NCBI RefSeq assembly: GCF_036699995.1
Contig: NZ_CP144906.1
Coordinates: 4,599,001 to 4,663,000 of the forward strand
Reading direction: 5' to 3'
Origin: Clostridium beijerinckii
Lineage (GTDB): Bacteria; Bacillota; Clostridia; Clostridiales; Clostridiaceae
Length of the DNA stretch: 64,000 nt
Within the stretch, counting starts at the first letter, position 1. Each line of letters opens with the position of its first letter. Under the pieces are notes generated by a model. That model worked only from the letters and a program-made list of their open reading frames with translations, was not told the DNA's origin and made no database searches. This document shows positions 17,739 to 27,900 of this stretch, piece by piece. A program made the position numbers and the translations under genes.

Positions 17739-18188
17739 CTAAAAGATTTTTTCTTCATCCTCTGAAGACAGTATCTTTTCTAAGTCTAATAAAATAACTA
17801 TATTATCCTTTAATTTTATTAAACCTGCTATATATCTTTTGTCTATTGTTGCTGTTATAGGAGGTGCTTCTTCCATTAAATCACTACTAACATCTCGCAC
17901 TTCGTAAACATTTTCTACAATAATTCCGAATTTATTTTCATCTCTTTTTACAACTATTATTTTTCTATTTTCATTTTCTTCATCTTCTCCAAAATTAAAC
18001 TTTTTGGATAAGCTAATTATTGGAAGTATACTTTGTTCATAATTTATTACTCCCTTTACAAAACTAGGCGAATCAGGAAGAATTGTTGGCTCTTCATATC
18101 CTAAAATCCTCTCAACTTCTTTTATATCTGTTGCGTAATGCTCTCCATTTAATCCAAATATTAAAATTTTCACATCATTACTTGACAT
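17739..18188 (-). CDS. cheW: Chemotaxis coupling protein CheW (longer paralog)
   Basis: A 149-residue CheW domain: VKILIFGLNGEHYATDIKEV at the N-terminus, PSFVKGVINYEQSILPIISL in the core, and KDNIVILLDLEKIL near the end. This copy is next to cheD and cheB and is therefore likely the main coupler for CheA. It differs clearly from the copy at 11541. It starts 14 bases after fapA ends. Confidence 0.92.
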   Translation of the reverse strand: MSSNDVKILIFGLNGEHYATDIKEVERILGYEEPTILPDSPSFVKGVINYEQSILPIISLSKKFNFGEDEENENRKIIVVKRDENKFGIIVENVYEVRDVSSDLMEEAPPITATIDKRYIAGLIKLKDNIVILLDLEKILSSEDEEKIF

Positions 18189-18202
18189 TACTTTGAACCC
18201 TC

Positions 18203-20152
18203 CTATAGTATAAATTTATCAATTGTTATTTCTCCAGTTTTATCTATATATGCCTCTACATTTTTAGAAGAAACTTCTAACATAATTTGTTTTTCTCCAA
18301 AGCAGAAAATAGTATTGTTATAAGCTATATCAGCTGTAATTCTTCCTTTTTTAGAGACTTTTAAAACAGTACTAACTCCAGCTGCACTTCCCACTGTCTT
18401 TAATTTTATTTCAGATCCAGCCGAAAGTGTGCCCCCTCTACAAACAGCTTTTTCACTGGTAAACTCTATATTTTCCAATGCTATTATGTTGCATGTATAC
18501 TGTCCCTTACCTGTTATAAAAATACTTCCTGATGCTTCTATGGTTGACCCTTGAGCATATGCTAAATGGACATTTGTAGGAATCACCATCAAATCTTCTA
18601 TTTCACAAATTTCTTCATCTAACAATTCCTTAAAAATGTCAAATTCATTAATATTATTTATTTTAAGTGGGCCCAAGCCCAATAGTTTATTTATTATAAA
18701 TGTTGTAACATCACTATGCTGAATTCCTTCAGACATATTATAATTCAAAATATTTCTACATATCTTAGGTAGTGATTTGAACTTATTCTCTATTAATATT
18801 TTAATTATTTCTCCATCTTTCTTTGAACCTAGTAAGTTATGTTCTTTTACTTGCACTGTTGACTCAACTAAATCATCAATAATATTAGCTAGACTCTTCA
18901 AACTTTCTAAATACTGCTTTTTCTCAACATTTTCACATCCAGCTGTCACTGTTGAATTCAATATATTTCCGCCTATAAAAATTTCTCCTGAAGATCTGAG
19001 TATTGCAGATTCTACATTTTTGCCAACATGAAGCTCATTCCCTGCCTTAACTTCCATTCCTTCTAAAACATTACCAACAACTTCAACATTACCAACAAAA
19101 TCTATATTTCCGCTTTTTAAATCTACTTGATCTACTTTGTATAATTTATTTACTACAAACGTATTTGCTTTATAAGCTGGCTTGCCTTCTGATGTTGCTA
19201 TAATGTCATTATTTTCAAGTTTACATCCCTCTCCAAGCCTTACTCCAGTCTTTTTAAAAGTCTTTCTTTTAACAGCAGTACCAAATACATCTTGTCCATC
19301 ACTTCCTGATTTTCCAGGTACTATTCTGCCTATAACGTCTCCAGCTTTAACATTTGCAATTTGAAATCTATTTCTATAATCGACTTTTTCTTCTGAGTCT
19401 TTGTAATGAATTAGTTCTTCAGAATCGTGAAACAAAACTTGAATCTCATCAGGAATGTCATCTACTGCTGGTATTCCTTTTGCAACTATTTTTTTTTCTA
19501 TATTATGTTCATTACACATAGTCCCTAATTCTTTTTCAATAATTCCATATTTAATTCCATTACTCTTTAGCAACTCTTTTAATTCTTTTACTGTATATTT
19601 TGGTGGATATTTATCATCAACATTCTTCTTTTTGATTGTCAAATTTTTTTGATATTCTTGGTCAACTAATTCATATATATGAGCTGGGATTGATTTTATA
19701 TCAACATATGCCTCCATTTTATCATCTGTAATTGATATATCTATGTTTCTTGTCGGCTCGTTCTCTTCAAATTTATATTCAATTTTATCTCGTGATGTTA
19801 CAGGAGTTATTCCATCACATTTTTGCCCATTAATAATTAAAATTACACCCGGACAAGTTTTTATAGTAATAATTTCATCTTTATTATTGGATTCTGTTAT
19901 TATTATTTTCCCATTCTCAATCTTAGCTCCAAATTCCTCTTTAGTTTCTGGTAATTCTTCAATTATTTCCTTTTCTTCAATGCTGCTCTTACTTTCGTCA
20001 ACTTCTATTATTTCTATCTCTACTTTCTTTCTAAAAAACTTCTTTTCTTCCTTAATTATTCTATATTTTAAAGCTTCTTTCGAAAGATTTAATTCAGAAG
20101 ATGCTTTTTCAAGACATTCATTTAAGGATGATCCAGAAAACTTCAAGTCCAT
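18203..20152 (-). CDS. FapA-family (DUF342) protein with N-terminal Jag-like domain
   Basis: The 649-residue protein begins with a Jag-N-like segment (LKFSGSSLNECLEKASSELN followed by a KKFFRKKVEIEI stretch). It continues into the DUF342/FapA fold, whose C-terminal half is a right-handed beta-helix of short G-rich turns (VEVVGNVLEGMEVKAGNELH, IFITGKGQYTCNIIALENIE). FapA-like proteins are polymer-forming cytoplasmic proteins often found in clostridial motility clusters; the exact role is not settled. It is the first gene of the chemotaxis operon. A TGGTATACT extended -10 lies upstream. Confidence 0.85.
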   Translation of the reverse strand: MDLKFSGSSLNECLEKASSELNLSKEALKYRIIKEEKKFFRKKVEIEIIEVDESKSSIEEKEIIEELPETKEEFGAKIENGKIIITESNNKDEIITIKTCPGVILIINGQKCDGITPVTSRDKIEYKFEENEPTRNIDISITDDKMEAYVDIKSIPAHIYELVDQEYQKNLTIKKKNVDDKYPPKYTVKELKELLKSNGIKYGIIEKELGTMCNEHNIEKKIVAKGIPAVDDIPDEIQVLFHDSEELIHYKDSEEKVDYRNRFQIANVKAGDVIGRIVPGKSGSDGQDVFGTAVKRKTFKKTGVRLGEGCKLENNDIIATSEGKPAYKANTFVVNKLYKVDQVDLKSGNIDFVGNVEVVGNVLEGMEVKAGNELHVGKNVESAILRSSGEIFIGGNILNSTVTAGCENVEKKQYLESLKSLANIIDDLVESTVQVKEHNLLGSKKDGEIIKILIENKFKSLPKICRNILNYNMSEGIQHSDVTTFIINKLLGLGPLKINNINEFDIFKELLDEEICEIEDLMVIPTNVHLAYAQGSTIEASGSIFITGKGQYTCNIIALENIEFTSEKAVCRGGTLSAGSEIKLKTVGSAAGVSTVLKVSKKGRITADIAYNNTIFCFGEKQIMLEVSSKNVEAYIDKTGEITIDKFIL

Positions 20153-20185
20153 AAATATCTCCCCCTAAAAATACTCCTTTATCTA

Positions 20186-20191
20186 AGTATA
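20186..20191 (-). promoter_or_regulatory. Possible extended -10 of the chemotaxis operon
   Basis: On the minus strand TGGTATACT gives an extended -10 (TATACT) about 34 bases upstream of the fapA ATG, with GGGGGAG as ribosome site. No good -35 is seen. A weak sigma-28 reading (TAAAATAG, 12 bases, TTAGATAA) overlaps it, so the sigma factor is uncertain. Confidence 0.4.
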
Positions 20192-20270
20192 CCACAGCCT
20201 ATTTTAATTTTATATCCATTATTTATATTAATCTATATTATTTTACATGAAAATACAAATTAACTTAATT

Positions 20271-21005
20271 TTAATGATTTTTTATATACATTTCTATCTC
20301 ATTATCATATTCTTTCATCAATTTTCTAATCAAGTTATTATCTACATTAAAATTTATGCTATTTACTGTTTTTATTGGTAATATTTTAGGAGATGTACCC
20401 GAAATAAACATTCCATCCAATTTATCTATATCAGAATATTTATATTCTACTTCCTCGACTTCAATCCCAACTTTGTTTGCAATATCTATTATTTCTCCTC
20501 TAGTTACTCCCGGCAATACAGCCTTTACAGGCGATGTAAGAAGTTTATTTCCTTTAACCATGAAAATATTTGATCTGCTGCCTTCTGTTATATGCCCATT
20601 TGAATCGACTAAAATAGCTTCATATGCATTATTATCCTTTATCTCTTTATTAACCTTTTCTCTAAAGCTATCATTTATTATTTTCGCATTAGGATTTTCT
20701 CTTTCTCCAAAATAAAGTATAGTGTTAACACCATTCTTATACATTTCATCAGATGGATATGAATGTTCAATAAAAAATACCCTTAGCTTTTTTTCATTTA
20801 CTCCAAATGTTATTTTTATATTTCCTTCAGGTTTATTTTCACTTTCTATTAGAACATCAATTTCCTTACTTATTTCTTCGTAACTTACTAAAAATTCTTC
20901 ATTAATTAAATTAAAAGAATTTTTCATTCTTTTTAAATGACTTTCTAGAAAAATTGGCTTTCTATTTATTACTCTTAAAACTTCATAAATTATTTTATCT
21001 TCCAT
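20271..21005 (-). CDS. Class IV (fold type IV) PLP aminotransferase or lyase
   Basis: The 244-residue protein has the fold-type-IV layout: VLRVINRKPIFLESHLKRM at the start, a central segment NPNAKIINDSFREKV that holds the likely PLP lysine, the phosphate-binding EGSRSNIFMVKG, and a C-terminal SDIDKLDGMFISGTSPKILP. The family includes D-amino-acid aminotransferase, branched-chain aminotransferase and aminodeoxychorismate lyase. At 244 residues it is shorter than branched-chain enzymes and closest in size to PabC-type lyases, but no folate genes are near, so the substrate is open. It stands alone between the chemotaxis operon and a repeat. Confidence 0.82.
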   Translation of the reverse strand: MEDKIIYEVLRVINRKPIFLESHLKRMKNSFNLINEEFLVSYEEISKEIDVLIESENKPEGNIKITFGVNEKKLRVFFIEHSYPSDEMYKNGVNTILYFGERENPNAKIINDSFREKVNKEIKDNNAYEAILVDSNGHITEGSRSNIFMVKGNKLLTSPVKAVLPGVTRGEIIDIANKVGIEVEEVEYKYSDIDKLDGMFISGTSPKILPIKTVNSINFNVDNNLIRKLMKEYDNEIEMYIKNH

Positions 21006-21024
21006 ACCTTGCCATCCCTTTCTA

Positions 21025-21132
21025 CTATATATAGATATTGCAATTCACAATTCAAAATCATTGCTAAAATTCCTGCAATATTTTTAGAATCATGATAAAG
21101 AATCATTTTGCAATGCATATATATTATATATA
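21025..21132. repeat. TTGCAA-ended palindromic repeat, copy 1
   Basis: The element runs from TATATAGATATTGCAATTCA to CATTTTGCAATGCATATATA. Inside it, CACAATTC faces TAGAATCATGAT. Other copies are at 22131, 24665, 53222 and 58991. It occupies most of the 269-base gap after the class IV aminotransferase start. Confidence 0.7.
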
Positions 21133-21274
21133 TAATCTGTAATATTAAATTAATATTATTAATTCTATAAGCCTAAACTTTAATCATATACTGATGTAAA
21201 TTCTTTAACACAGCTTATACTATGTAATCAAATCAATTTCATTTCTTAATAAGACTGATATCTTAATCTATATT

Positions 21275-21913
21275 TTATTTCCATCTTAGTATCTCTATAT
21301 CATGATTCTTTTTATAGTTTATTAAATATGGCTTACCTACTAGATCCAATAATGGTTTATCTGATAAAGAATCAGAAAACATATACGATTCCTTAAAGTC
21401 CACCTCAATTTTTTCATCTTTAAGTATTTCGTTCAATCTTCTAACCTTCTCTTCTCCCTTGCAGTTATTCCCTACCATTTTTCTTACGAAAGTTCCATTT
21501 TCAAATCCAAATTTAGTTCCTATTACTTTATCAACTTCTTTTATATTATAAAATTCATTAACGTAAAATTCAGGAGATGCTGAAATTAAGTATATATCAT
21601 ACCCCTCATTTTTAAGTTTTTTCATCATTTTCAATGCATCATCATATAAAATATTTTTTAGCCTTTCATCATAAAACTCTTTAACAAGTTCTGCTAGCTC
21701 CTCTTCTTTAATCCCATCTATAAACCTTAAAAATGTCTCTTTTACTTTTCTCTCATCGTATATTCCAATTACATACATAATTCCACAGTATACAGCTCTC
21801 GGTAAAAATCTAAGGTTTTTTTTATCTTTTTTAATTACATACTTAAATAACTCCATCAAAGTTTCTTTTTTAGTAATGGTATAATCTATGTCAAATATAG
21901 CTAGTTTCTTCAA
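21275..21913 (-). CDS. HAD-IB family phosphatase
   Basis: The 212-residue protein shows all HAD motifs in order: DIDYTIT (motif I, Asp8 and Asp10), ISASPEF (motif II Ser), a basic residue in GENGTFVRKMVG-like context, and DSLSDKPLL (motif III). A helical cap follows motif I, as in subfamily IB, which includes phosphoserine phosphatases and lipid-phosphate phosphatases of the PgpC type. The short cap and basic N-terminus (FKYVIKKDKKN) do not decide the substrate. The start is TTG with AGGTAGG upstream. It is monocistronic and lies among repeats. Confidence 0.83.
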   Translation of the reverse strand: MKKLAIFDIDYTITKKETLMELFKYVIKKDKKNLRFLPRAVYCGIMYVIGIYDERKVKETFLRFIDGIKEEELAELVKEFYDERLKNILYDDALKMMKKLKNEGYDIYLISASPEFYVNEFYNIKEVDKVIGTKFGFENGTFVRKMVGNNCKGEEKVRRLNEILKDEKIEVDFKESYMFSDSLSDKPLLDLVGKPYLINYKKNHDIEILRWK

Positions 21914-22130
21914 AACACAAATACCTACCTTTTTAATATTTAATTCTTAACACTCAAAAATATCACTTAACTTTACTTTAAATCATTAAGTGTTTAGAGC
22001 TAAATATTATTAATGATTAATTTTGGTTAAAAATCCTTAGGCTTTTCTTTAAATTTAATTTTCATTATTATTTTTTTGTCACTAGTTTATTTTAAGTAAT
22101 AATAATCTTAATTATTACAAGAAAATCGTA

Positions 22131-22225
22131 AATATATATGTTATAATTCACACTGCACAATTACAGCTAAAATTTTCGCTATATTTTTAGAATTATGATG
22201 AGGAACTATCTTTGCAACATATATA
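22131..22225. repeat. TTGCAA-ended palindromic repeat, copy 2
   Basis: AATATATATGTT ... TTGCAACATATATA form the ends; the interior has AATTCACACTGCACAATTAC and TTTTTAGAATTATGATGAGG as in the other copies. The gap 21914-22782 also holds a mini-element (22328) and the structured RNA copy at 22419; no gene is seen in it. Confidence 0.7.
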
Positions 22226-22327
22226 CAAAAATTAGGAATCAATTCTAACCATAATATTCTTTCTTCATATTTACTATAAATAAACAACTTTAAAACTAGG
22301 TTTATGTGATAACTTACCAAAATCATA

Positions 22328-22410
22328 AACTATAACTATACTTAGACTATGAAATATATTCCAATCAGAAATAAGAAATGAGTAATATACATAAGTATAG
22401 ATTATAGTTG
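22328..22410. repeat. Deleted mini-copy related to the structured RNA element
   Basis: The terminal stem CTATACTTA (22336-22344) pairs with TAAGTATAG (22392-22400) and extends outward with one bulge. The inside keeps only the family left half (CTATGAAATATATTCCAA, AGAAATAAG). Confidence 0.55.
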
Positions 22411-22418
22411 TTTTATTC

Positions 22419-22778
22419 TATAGATAACCCAACTTTAAGTTAGATTTATACTATGAAATATATCCCAACTAGAAATAAGAATTATGCTTTTGTAACCACA
22501 AGGGTCATAATATGAAATGTTTCATTAGGAATTTGATGGCTTTGATTCTTAGATTAAAAGTTGTTCCAAGTATGCTAGTTCAAAAAGTGAGAATCGAAAT
22601 TTTATATTTCGTTCTTCGAACTTTCTCTGTGAGCGCTTGCCTTTGAGGCTAGCATCTTGGGTGCAACTTGTGAGCTTAGAATCATCCATCATAATTTCCT
22701 TAGAAACTGGAACAACAGCATAATTCTCATTTCGGCGAGTTATATGCATAAGTTCAGGTCTTAGTTGGGTTATCTATA
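22419..22778 (+). ncRNA. Candidate structured RNA element, copy B (full length, 360 bp)
   Basis: P1 is a perfect 16-bp stem, TATAGATAACCCAACT (22419-22434) with AGTTGGGTTATCTATA (22763-22778). The conserved CTAGAAA is at 22469-22475. P2 is AGAATTATGCT (22478-22488) with AGCATAATTCT (22717-22727), followed by CATTTCGGCGAG. P3 is CCAAGTATGCTAG (22566-22578) with CTAGCATCTTGG (22649-22660), with one bulged T, flanked by TTGTT and GTGCAA. The element ends four bases after the aspB stop and points toward it. Plus is the strand on which the conserved single-stranded blocks match the other copies. Confidence 0.65.
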
Positions 22779-22782
22779 TACA

Positions 22783-23976
22783 TTATTTAATTTTGCTTAA
22801 AAATGTTGAAATTCTATCTATTCCAGTTTCTATTATATCCATAGATGTCGCATATGATAATCTTATATAATCATCTAAACCAAATCCAGCACCTGGTATT
22901 ACTGCAACTTTCTCTTCTTCTAGTAATACTTTTGCAAAATCTACAGAGTTGTTAATAGTTTGATCCTTAAACGTAGTATTCAAGTAAGAAGATATATTAA
23001 CCATTATATAAAATGCCCCATTAGGTTTTATAATTGATATTTCGTTTAACTTTTCTAATTTATATATCATGAAATTTCTTCTGTTCTCAAATTCTTTAAT
23101 CATATTGTTTAAATCTTCTACTGGACCATTTAATGCCTCTATTGCAGCATATTGAGCTATTGTATTTACATTGGATGTCATGTGACTTTGAATGCTTGTC
23201 ATAAGCTTAGTTATACTTTCACTTGCAGCTGCATACCCTAGTCTCCACCCAGTCATTGCATATGTCTTAGAAACGCCGTTTATTACTACGGTTCTTTCAT
23301 AGGCATCTTCATTTAATGCTGCTATACTTATGTGCTTTTCTCCATCATATATTAGCTTTTCATAAATTTCATCTGATATAATTAATAAATCATGTTCTTT
23401 TGCAAAATTAGCAATTTCCAACAATTCATCTTCGTGATAAATTGTTCCTGTAGGATTATTAGGGCTGTTTAATAAAAGCGCCTTAGTTTTACTAGTTAAA
23501 GCTTTTTCTAAATCAGCAACTGTATATTTATAATTATTTTCTTTTAATGTTTCAACAAATACCGGAACCCCATCAGCTAATTTCACTAATTCAGGATAAC
23601 TAACCCAATATGGTACAGGAATTAATACTTCATCTCCTGGATTCAAAGTTGCCATAAACACATTTGCAAGACATTGTTTTGCACCTGTAGAAATTATTAT
23701 TTGGCTTGGCTTATACTCTAAGTTATTATCATTTTTAAACTTATTACATATAGTAGTTTTTAATTCTAATAACCCTCCTGCTGGAGTATACTTAGTTTTT
23801 CCATCATTCATGGCTTTTATAGCTGCTTGAATTATGTTTTCTGGTGTATTAAAGTCTGGTTCCCCTGCTCCAAAACTTACTACATCAACCCCTTGACTTT
23901 TTAGTTCATTAGCTTTAGCTGTGATTGCCAATGTAATTGATGGTGTGATATTCCCCGCTTTTTTAGATAATTGCAT
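22783..23976 (-). CDS. aspB: Class I pyridoxal-phosphate aminotransferase, aspartate aminotransferase type
   Basis: A 397-residue fold-type-I aminotransferase of the AspB (subgroup Ib) type. Visible motifs are SFGAGEPDFNTP, KTKYTPAGGLLELK, NSPNNPTGTIY, the PLP lysine in VSKTYAMTGWRLGYA, and the substrate arginine region DYIRLSYATS. Such enzymes move the amino group between aspartate or similar acids and 2-oxoglutarate. GGAGGG lies before the ATG. A symmetric box (24007-24032) lies in its leader, so amino-acid-responsive control is possible. The 3' end abuts the structured RNA element. Confidence 0.92.
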   Translation of the reverse strand: MQLSKKAGNITPSITLAITAKANELKSQGVDVVSFGAGEPDFNTPENIIQAAIKAMNDGKTKYTPAGGLLELKTTICNKFKNDNNLEYKPSQIIISTGAKQCLANVFMATLNPGDEVLIPVPYWVSYPELVKLADGVPVFVETLKENNYKYTVADLEKALTSKTKALLLNSPNNPTGTIYHEDELLEIANFAKEHDLLIISDEIYEKLIYDGEKHISIAALNEDAYERTVVINGVSKTYAMTGWRLGYAAASESITKLMTSIQSHMTSNVNTIAQYAAIEALNGPVEDLNNMIKEFENRRNFMIYKLEKLNEISIIKPNGAFYIMVNISSYLNTTFKDQTINNSVDFAKVLLEEEKVAVIPGAGFGLDDYIRLSYATSMDIIETGIDRISTFLSKIK

Positions 23977-24006
23977 TGCTTTTTCCCTCCAATTTTGACC
24001 TTAAAA

Positions 24007-24032
24007 TGAATTATAGAAAATTTTCTAATTCA
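24007..24032. promoter_or_regulatory. Palindromic box in the aspB leader, possible CodY-like site
   Basis: The core AGAAAATTTTCT is a perfect palindrome extended by GAATTA/TAATTC arms, 30-55 bases upstream of the aspB ATG. The CodY consensus is AATTTTCWGAAAATT; the minus strand reads AATTTTCTATAATTC, matching 11 of 15. This is a suggestion only. Confidence 0.35.
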
Positions 24033-24113
24033 TTTATATATACTTTTGTCACATAATAAAAATATATCATTAATATATTGAATTGTAAACAATATGGAAT
24101 ATTTAAGACATAT

Positions 24114-24150
24114 TAAACAAAAGACCTTAGTAATAAATTACTAAAGTCTT
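24114..24150 (-). terminator. Terminator after the DUF1292 gene
   Basis: Minus-strand AAGACTTTAGTAA and TTACTAAGGTCTT form a 13-bp stem with one mismatch and a TTTA loop, followed by TTGTTT. It separates the DUF1292 gene from aspB. Confidence 0.85.
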
Positions 24151-24157
24151 TAACTTC

Positions 24158-24493
24158 TTATTCTTCGCCTACTAATTCATTTTGATAATAAGCTGATACT
24201 CTATCAAATTCTTCTTCATCCGGAACAACAAGTTCATCTTCATCAAGTCTGAAAAGATAAACTGAATCTTCTTCTGGATTTTGAGCTAAATAATATGCTT
24301 TTCCTTCATATTCAAATTCGTCGATTATAGGGCATGTAACTACATTTCCATTTTCATCTTCTAAATCTATAACGAAGTTTTCTTCATCATTGCATCCGCA
24401 TCCACATTCATGATCTTCATCATGGTGATGTCCACCACATCCACAACTTCCTTCTTCACTATTGCATCCACATTTTTCTAAATCTTTTTCCAT
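24158..24493 (-). CDS. DUF1292 protein with a Cys/His-rich N-terminus
   Basis: Residues 38-105 match DUF1292 (FVIDLEDENGNVVTCPIIDE then YLAQNPEEDSVYLFRLDEDE), a small acidic domain widespread in Firmicutes, often near yrzL/ruvX-type genes, with no known function. What is unusual is the first 34 residues: seven cysteines (8, 10, 17, 19, 30, 32, 34) and four histidines (22, 23, 24, 28) in a Gly/Glu-rich setting, a likely metal-binding tail. GGAGG precedes the ATG and the gene has its own terminator. The role of metal binding is inference. Confidence 0.85.
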   Translation of the reverse strand: MEKDLEKCGCNSEEGSCGCGGHHHDEDHECGCGCNDEENFVIDLEDENGNVVTCPIIDEFEYEGKAYYLAQNPEEDSVYLFRLDEDELVVPDEEEFDRVSAYYQNELVGEE

Positions 24494-24664
24494 GTTTCAA
24501 CCTCCTTTTGGTTCTTAATTAATTTTACCCTTAAATCATCAAAATTAAAACCCTTAAATAAAAAAATTGTAAAGTAATTTTAATAAATATTCTAATTATG
24601 TATACTCAAAAATATTCAATTCTTAAAAATTCAATTAAAATTACAATTATTACAAATTAAATGT

Positions 24665-24778
24665 TATATATATGTTGCAATTCACAATGCACATTTCACA
24701 ATTCACAATTACGGCTGAAATTCTTGCACTATTTTTAGAATTGTGATGAAGAATTATTTTTGCAACATATATATATAA
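24665..24778. repeat. TTGCAA-ended palindromic repeat, copy 3
   Basis: The best preserved copy. The ends are TATATATATGTTGCAA and TTGCAACATATATATA (inverted). The interior has TTCACAATGCACATTTCACA on the left and TTTTAGAATTGTGATGAAGA on the right, the latter complementary to CACAATTC. It lies in the 490-base gap between DUF1292 and PFOR; the remainder of that gap is AT-rich sequence plus the PFOR terminator. Confidence 0.75.
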
Positions 24779-24893
24779 TATTTTTTCCTTTCATTTTCTT
24801 TTGAAACTAACCTCCTACATCAGCTTCTTTATATTTTATTTGCTCCAAATTCATAATCATCAATATTATTCACCAATGCAATTTCACAGTAAA

Positions 24894-24948
24894 CAAAAAA
24901 AGAAGTCACTTCTTATAGAATAATTTCTACAAAGAAGTGACTCCTCTT
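24894..24948 (-). terminator. Terminator of the PFOR gene
   Basis: On the minus strand AAGAAGTGACT and AGTCACTTCTT form the stem, which extends to GAG/CTT, and a TTTTTTTGTTT run follows. It lies about 35 bases after the PFOR stop. Confidence 0.88.
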
Positions 24949-24983
24949 TTTGCGCAAATTTAGTTATTTCAATATTTTAATTA

Positions 24984-27900
24984 CTATTGTTGATTAGCTA
25001 ATTTCTTGTATCCTTCTAATCTGTCCATAGCATCTTTCTTAGTCTTTTCAAATAAAGCTTCTGCTTGTTCTGGGAATGCTTTAGCTAATGAAGAGTATCT
25101 AACTTCTCCCATTAAGAATTCCTTGAAGTCTGCAGTTGGTTCTTTTGAATCTAATGAGAATGGATTCTTTCCAGCATCTTTTAATTCTGGGTTGAATCTG
25201 TACATTTGCCAGTATCCACTAGCTGTAGCTCTCTTAGCTTCTTCTTGGCTGTTACCCATACCAATTCTTAATCCGTGGTTGATACATGGTGCATAACCGA
25301 TTATTAATGATGGTCCTTTGTAAGCTTCAGCTTCTGCGATTGCTTTAAGAACTTGGTTCTTATCAGCTCCCATATTAACTTGAGCTACATATACATAACC
25401 ATAAGTCATAGCCATCATTCCAAGGTCTTTCTTCTTAGTCTTCTTACCAGATGCAGCAAATTTAGCTATTGCAGCAGTTGGAGTAGATTTAGAAGATTGT
25501 CCTCCTGTATTTGAGTAAACTTCTGTATCAAATACAAATATATTTACGTCTTCTCCTGAAGCTAATACGTGGTCAACTCCACCGTATCCGATATCGTATG
25601 CCCAACCGTCTCCTCCGAAGATCCATTGTGATCTCTTAACGAAGTAGTCTTTTTCAGCTAACATTTCTTTAGCTATTTCAGTACCAGATTTTTCTAAAGC
25701 AGCAACTAATTTAGCAGCTCTATCTCTAGTTCCAGCACCTTCATCTATATTATCTAACCAATCTTGTATTTCAGCTTTTGCTGGATCATTTGCAGCTATA
25801 GCAGCTTCAGCTTTTTCAGCTAATCTTTCTCTTATAGCTTTAACTCCTAAGAACATACCAAATCCATATTCAGCATTATCTTCGAATAATGAATTAGCCC
25901 AAGCTGGACCATGTCCTTCTTTGTTAGTTGTATATGGAGTTGAAGGAGCTGATCCACCCCAAATTGATGAACATCCTGTTGCGTTAGCAATCATCATTCT
26001 GTCACCAAATAATTGAGTTATAAGCTTAGCATATGGAGTTTCTCCACAACCTGCACAAGCTCCTGAGAACTCAAGTAATGGTTGTTCAAATTGGCTTCCT
26101 TTAACTGTGTTTACGCTCATTGGGTTCTTCTTAACTGAAATATCATGTACTAAGTAATCCCAAGCTGGAATATTTACATGTTGGCTTTCTTGTGGTTGCA
26201 TAACTAATGCTTTTCCTGGAGCAGGACATACTTGAGCACAGTTTCCACATCCACTACAATCTAATGGAGAAATACCCATAGCATAGAATAATGGTTCTTC
26301 AGTCTTTAATGCTTTAGCTGCAACTGCTTTAACTGATTCTGGAGCAGCATTCTTTTCAGCTTCTGTTAATAAGAATGGTCTTATTACAGCATGTGGACAT
26401 ACATATGAACATTGGTTACATTGAATACATTTTTCTTTATCCCATTCAGGAACATTTACTGCAATTCCTCTCTTTTCGAATGCTGCAGTACCTGCTTCAA
26501 ATGTACCATCTTCCATTCCTGCAAATGCAGATACAGGAAGTTGATCTCCTTCTTGTCTGTTCATTGGGATAACTATATCTTTAACAAATTTAGTTGCATG
26601 CTTGATTTCTTCAGCTGCTTCATCTTGTGCAGTCTTCCAAGCTTCTGGAATATTGATTGCAACAATAGATTCAACACCTTTATCGATAGCAGCGTTGTTC
26701 ATATTAACAACTTTTTCACCCTTCTTACCATAAGAAGTTACAACTGAATCTTTTAAGTGCTTAATAGCATCTTCAACTGGAATAATGTTAGCTAACTTGA
26801 AGAAAGCTGATTGCATTATCATGTTGATTCTTCCGCCAAGACCGATTTCTTGAGCAATTCCTACAGCATTAATAGTATAGAACTTAATGTTGTTGTTTGC
26901 TAAGAATCTCTTGTATGATGCAGGTAATTTTTCTTCTAATTCTTCTGGAGTCCAGATAGTGTTTAATAAGAATGTTGAACCTGGTTTTAATCCTTCAAGT
27001 ACATTGTATTTGTGGATGTATGATTGGTTAGAACATGAAACAAAGTCTGCTTTGTTTATTAAGTATGGTGACTTAATAGCTTTCTTACCAAATCTTAAGT
27101 GAGATACTGTAATTCCACCTGATTTCTTTGAATCATAGAAGAAGTATGCTTGAGCATACATATCAGTATTATCTCCGATAATCTTGATTGCGCTCTTGTT
27201 AGCTCCAACAGTACCGTCTGATCCTAATCCCCAGAACTTACAAGCTGTAGTTCCTTCTGGAGTAGCATCTATATCTACATGAACTTCTAATGAAGTGTTT
27301 GTAACGTCATCTTTGATTCCGATTGTGAATCCGTTCTTTGGTTCAGCTTGTGCTAAGTTTTCATAAACTGCAGCAATGTGACCTGGATTTGGATCCTTTG
27401 AACCTAAACCAAATCTTCCACCAACAACAAGTGGTGCATCAGCTTGGCCATAGAATGCATTTCTTACATCTAAGTATAATGGTTCCCCAGTTGATCCTGG
27501 TTCTTTAGTTCTATCTAATACAGCAATTTTCTTAACTGTCTTTGGAATAGCTGCTAATAATCTTTCATTTGAGAATGGTCTGAATAATCTTACTTTAACA
27601 ACACCAACTTTTTCTCCGTTAGCATTTAAGTAATCTATAGTTTCTTCACAAACATCAGTAGCAGAACCCATAGCTATGATTACTCTATCAGCATCTGGTG
27701 CTCCATAGTAATCGAAACAGTGATATTCTCTACCAGTTAATTTAGTAATTTCAGCCATGTAACCTTCAACAGTTTCTGGTAATTCATTGTAGAATTTGTT
27801 TACTGCTTCTCTTTCTTGGAAGTATACGTCTGCGTTTTGTGCAGTACCTCTAGTTACAGGATGATTTGGATTTAAAGCTCTAGCTCTGAAAGCAGAAACT

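Noticed and set aside
20165..20215. Sigma-28 promoter for the chemotaxis operon
   Set aside because: TAAAATAG-N12-TTAGATAA lacks the CGATAA core and has the wrong spacing; an extended -10 reading is at least as good.
22141..22326. 61-codon minus-strand open frame
   Set aside because: It is made of the TTGCAA repeat and flanking AT-rich DNA; no family resemblance and no ribosome site.
22549..22749. 66-codon minus-strand open frame in the intergenic region
   Set aside because: It is antisense to the structured element at 22419-22778 and its codons follow the conserved RNA blocks; no ribosome site.
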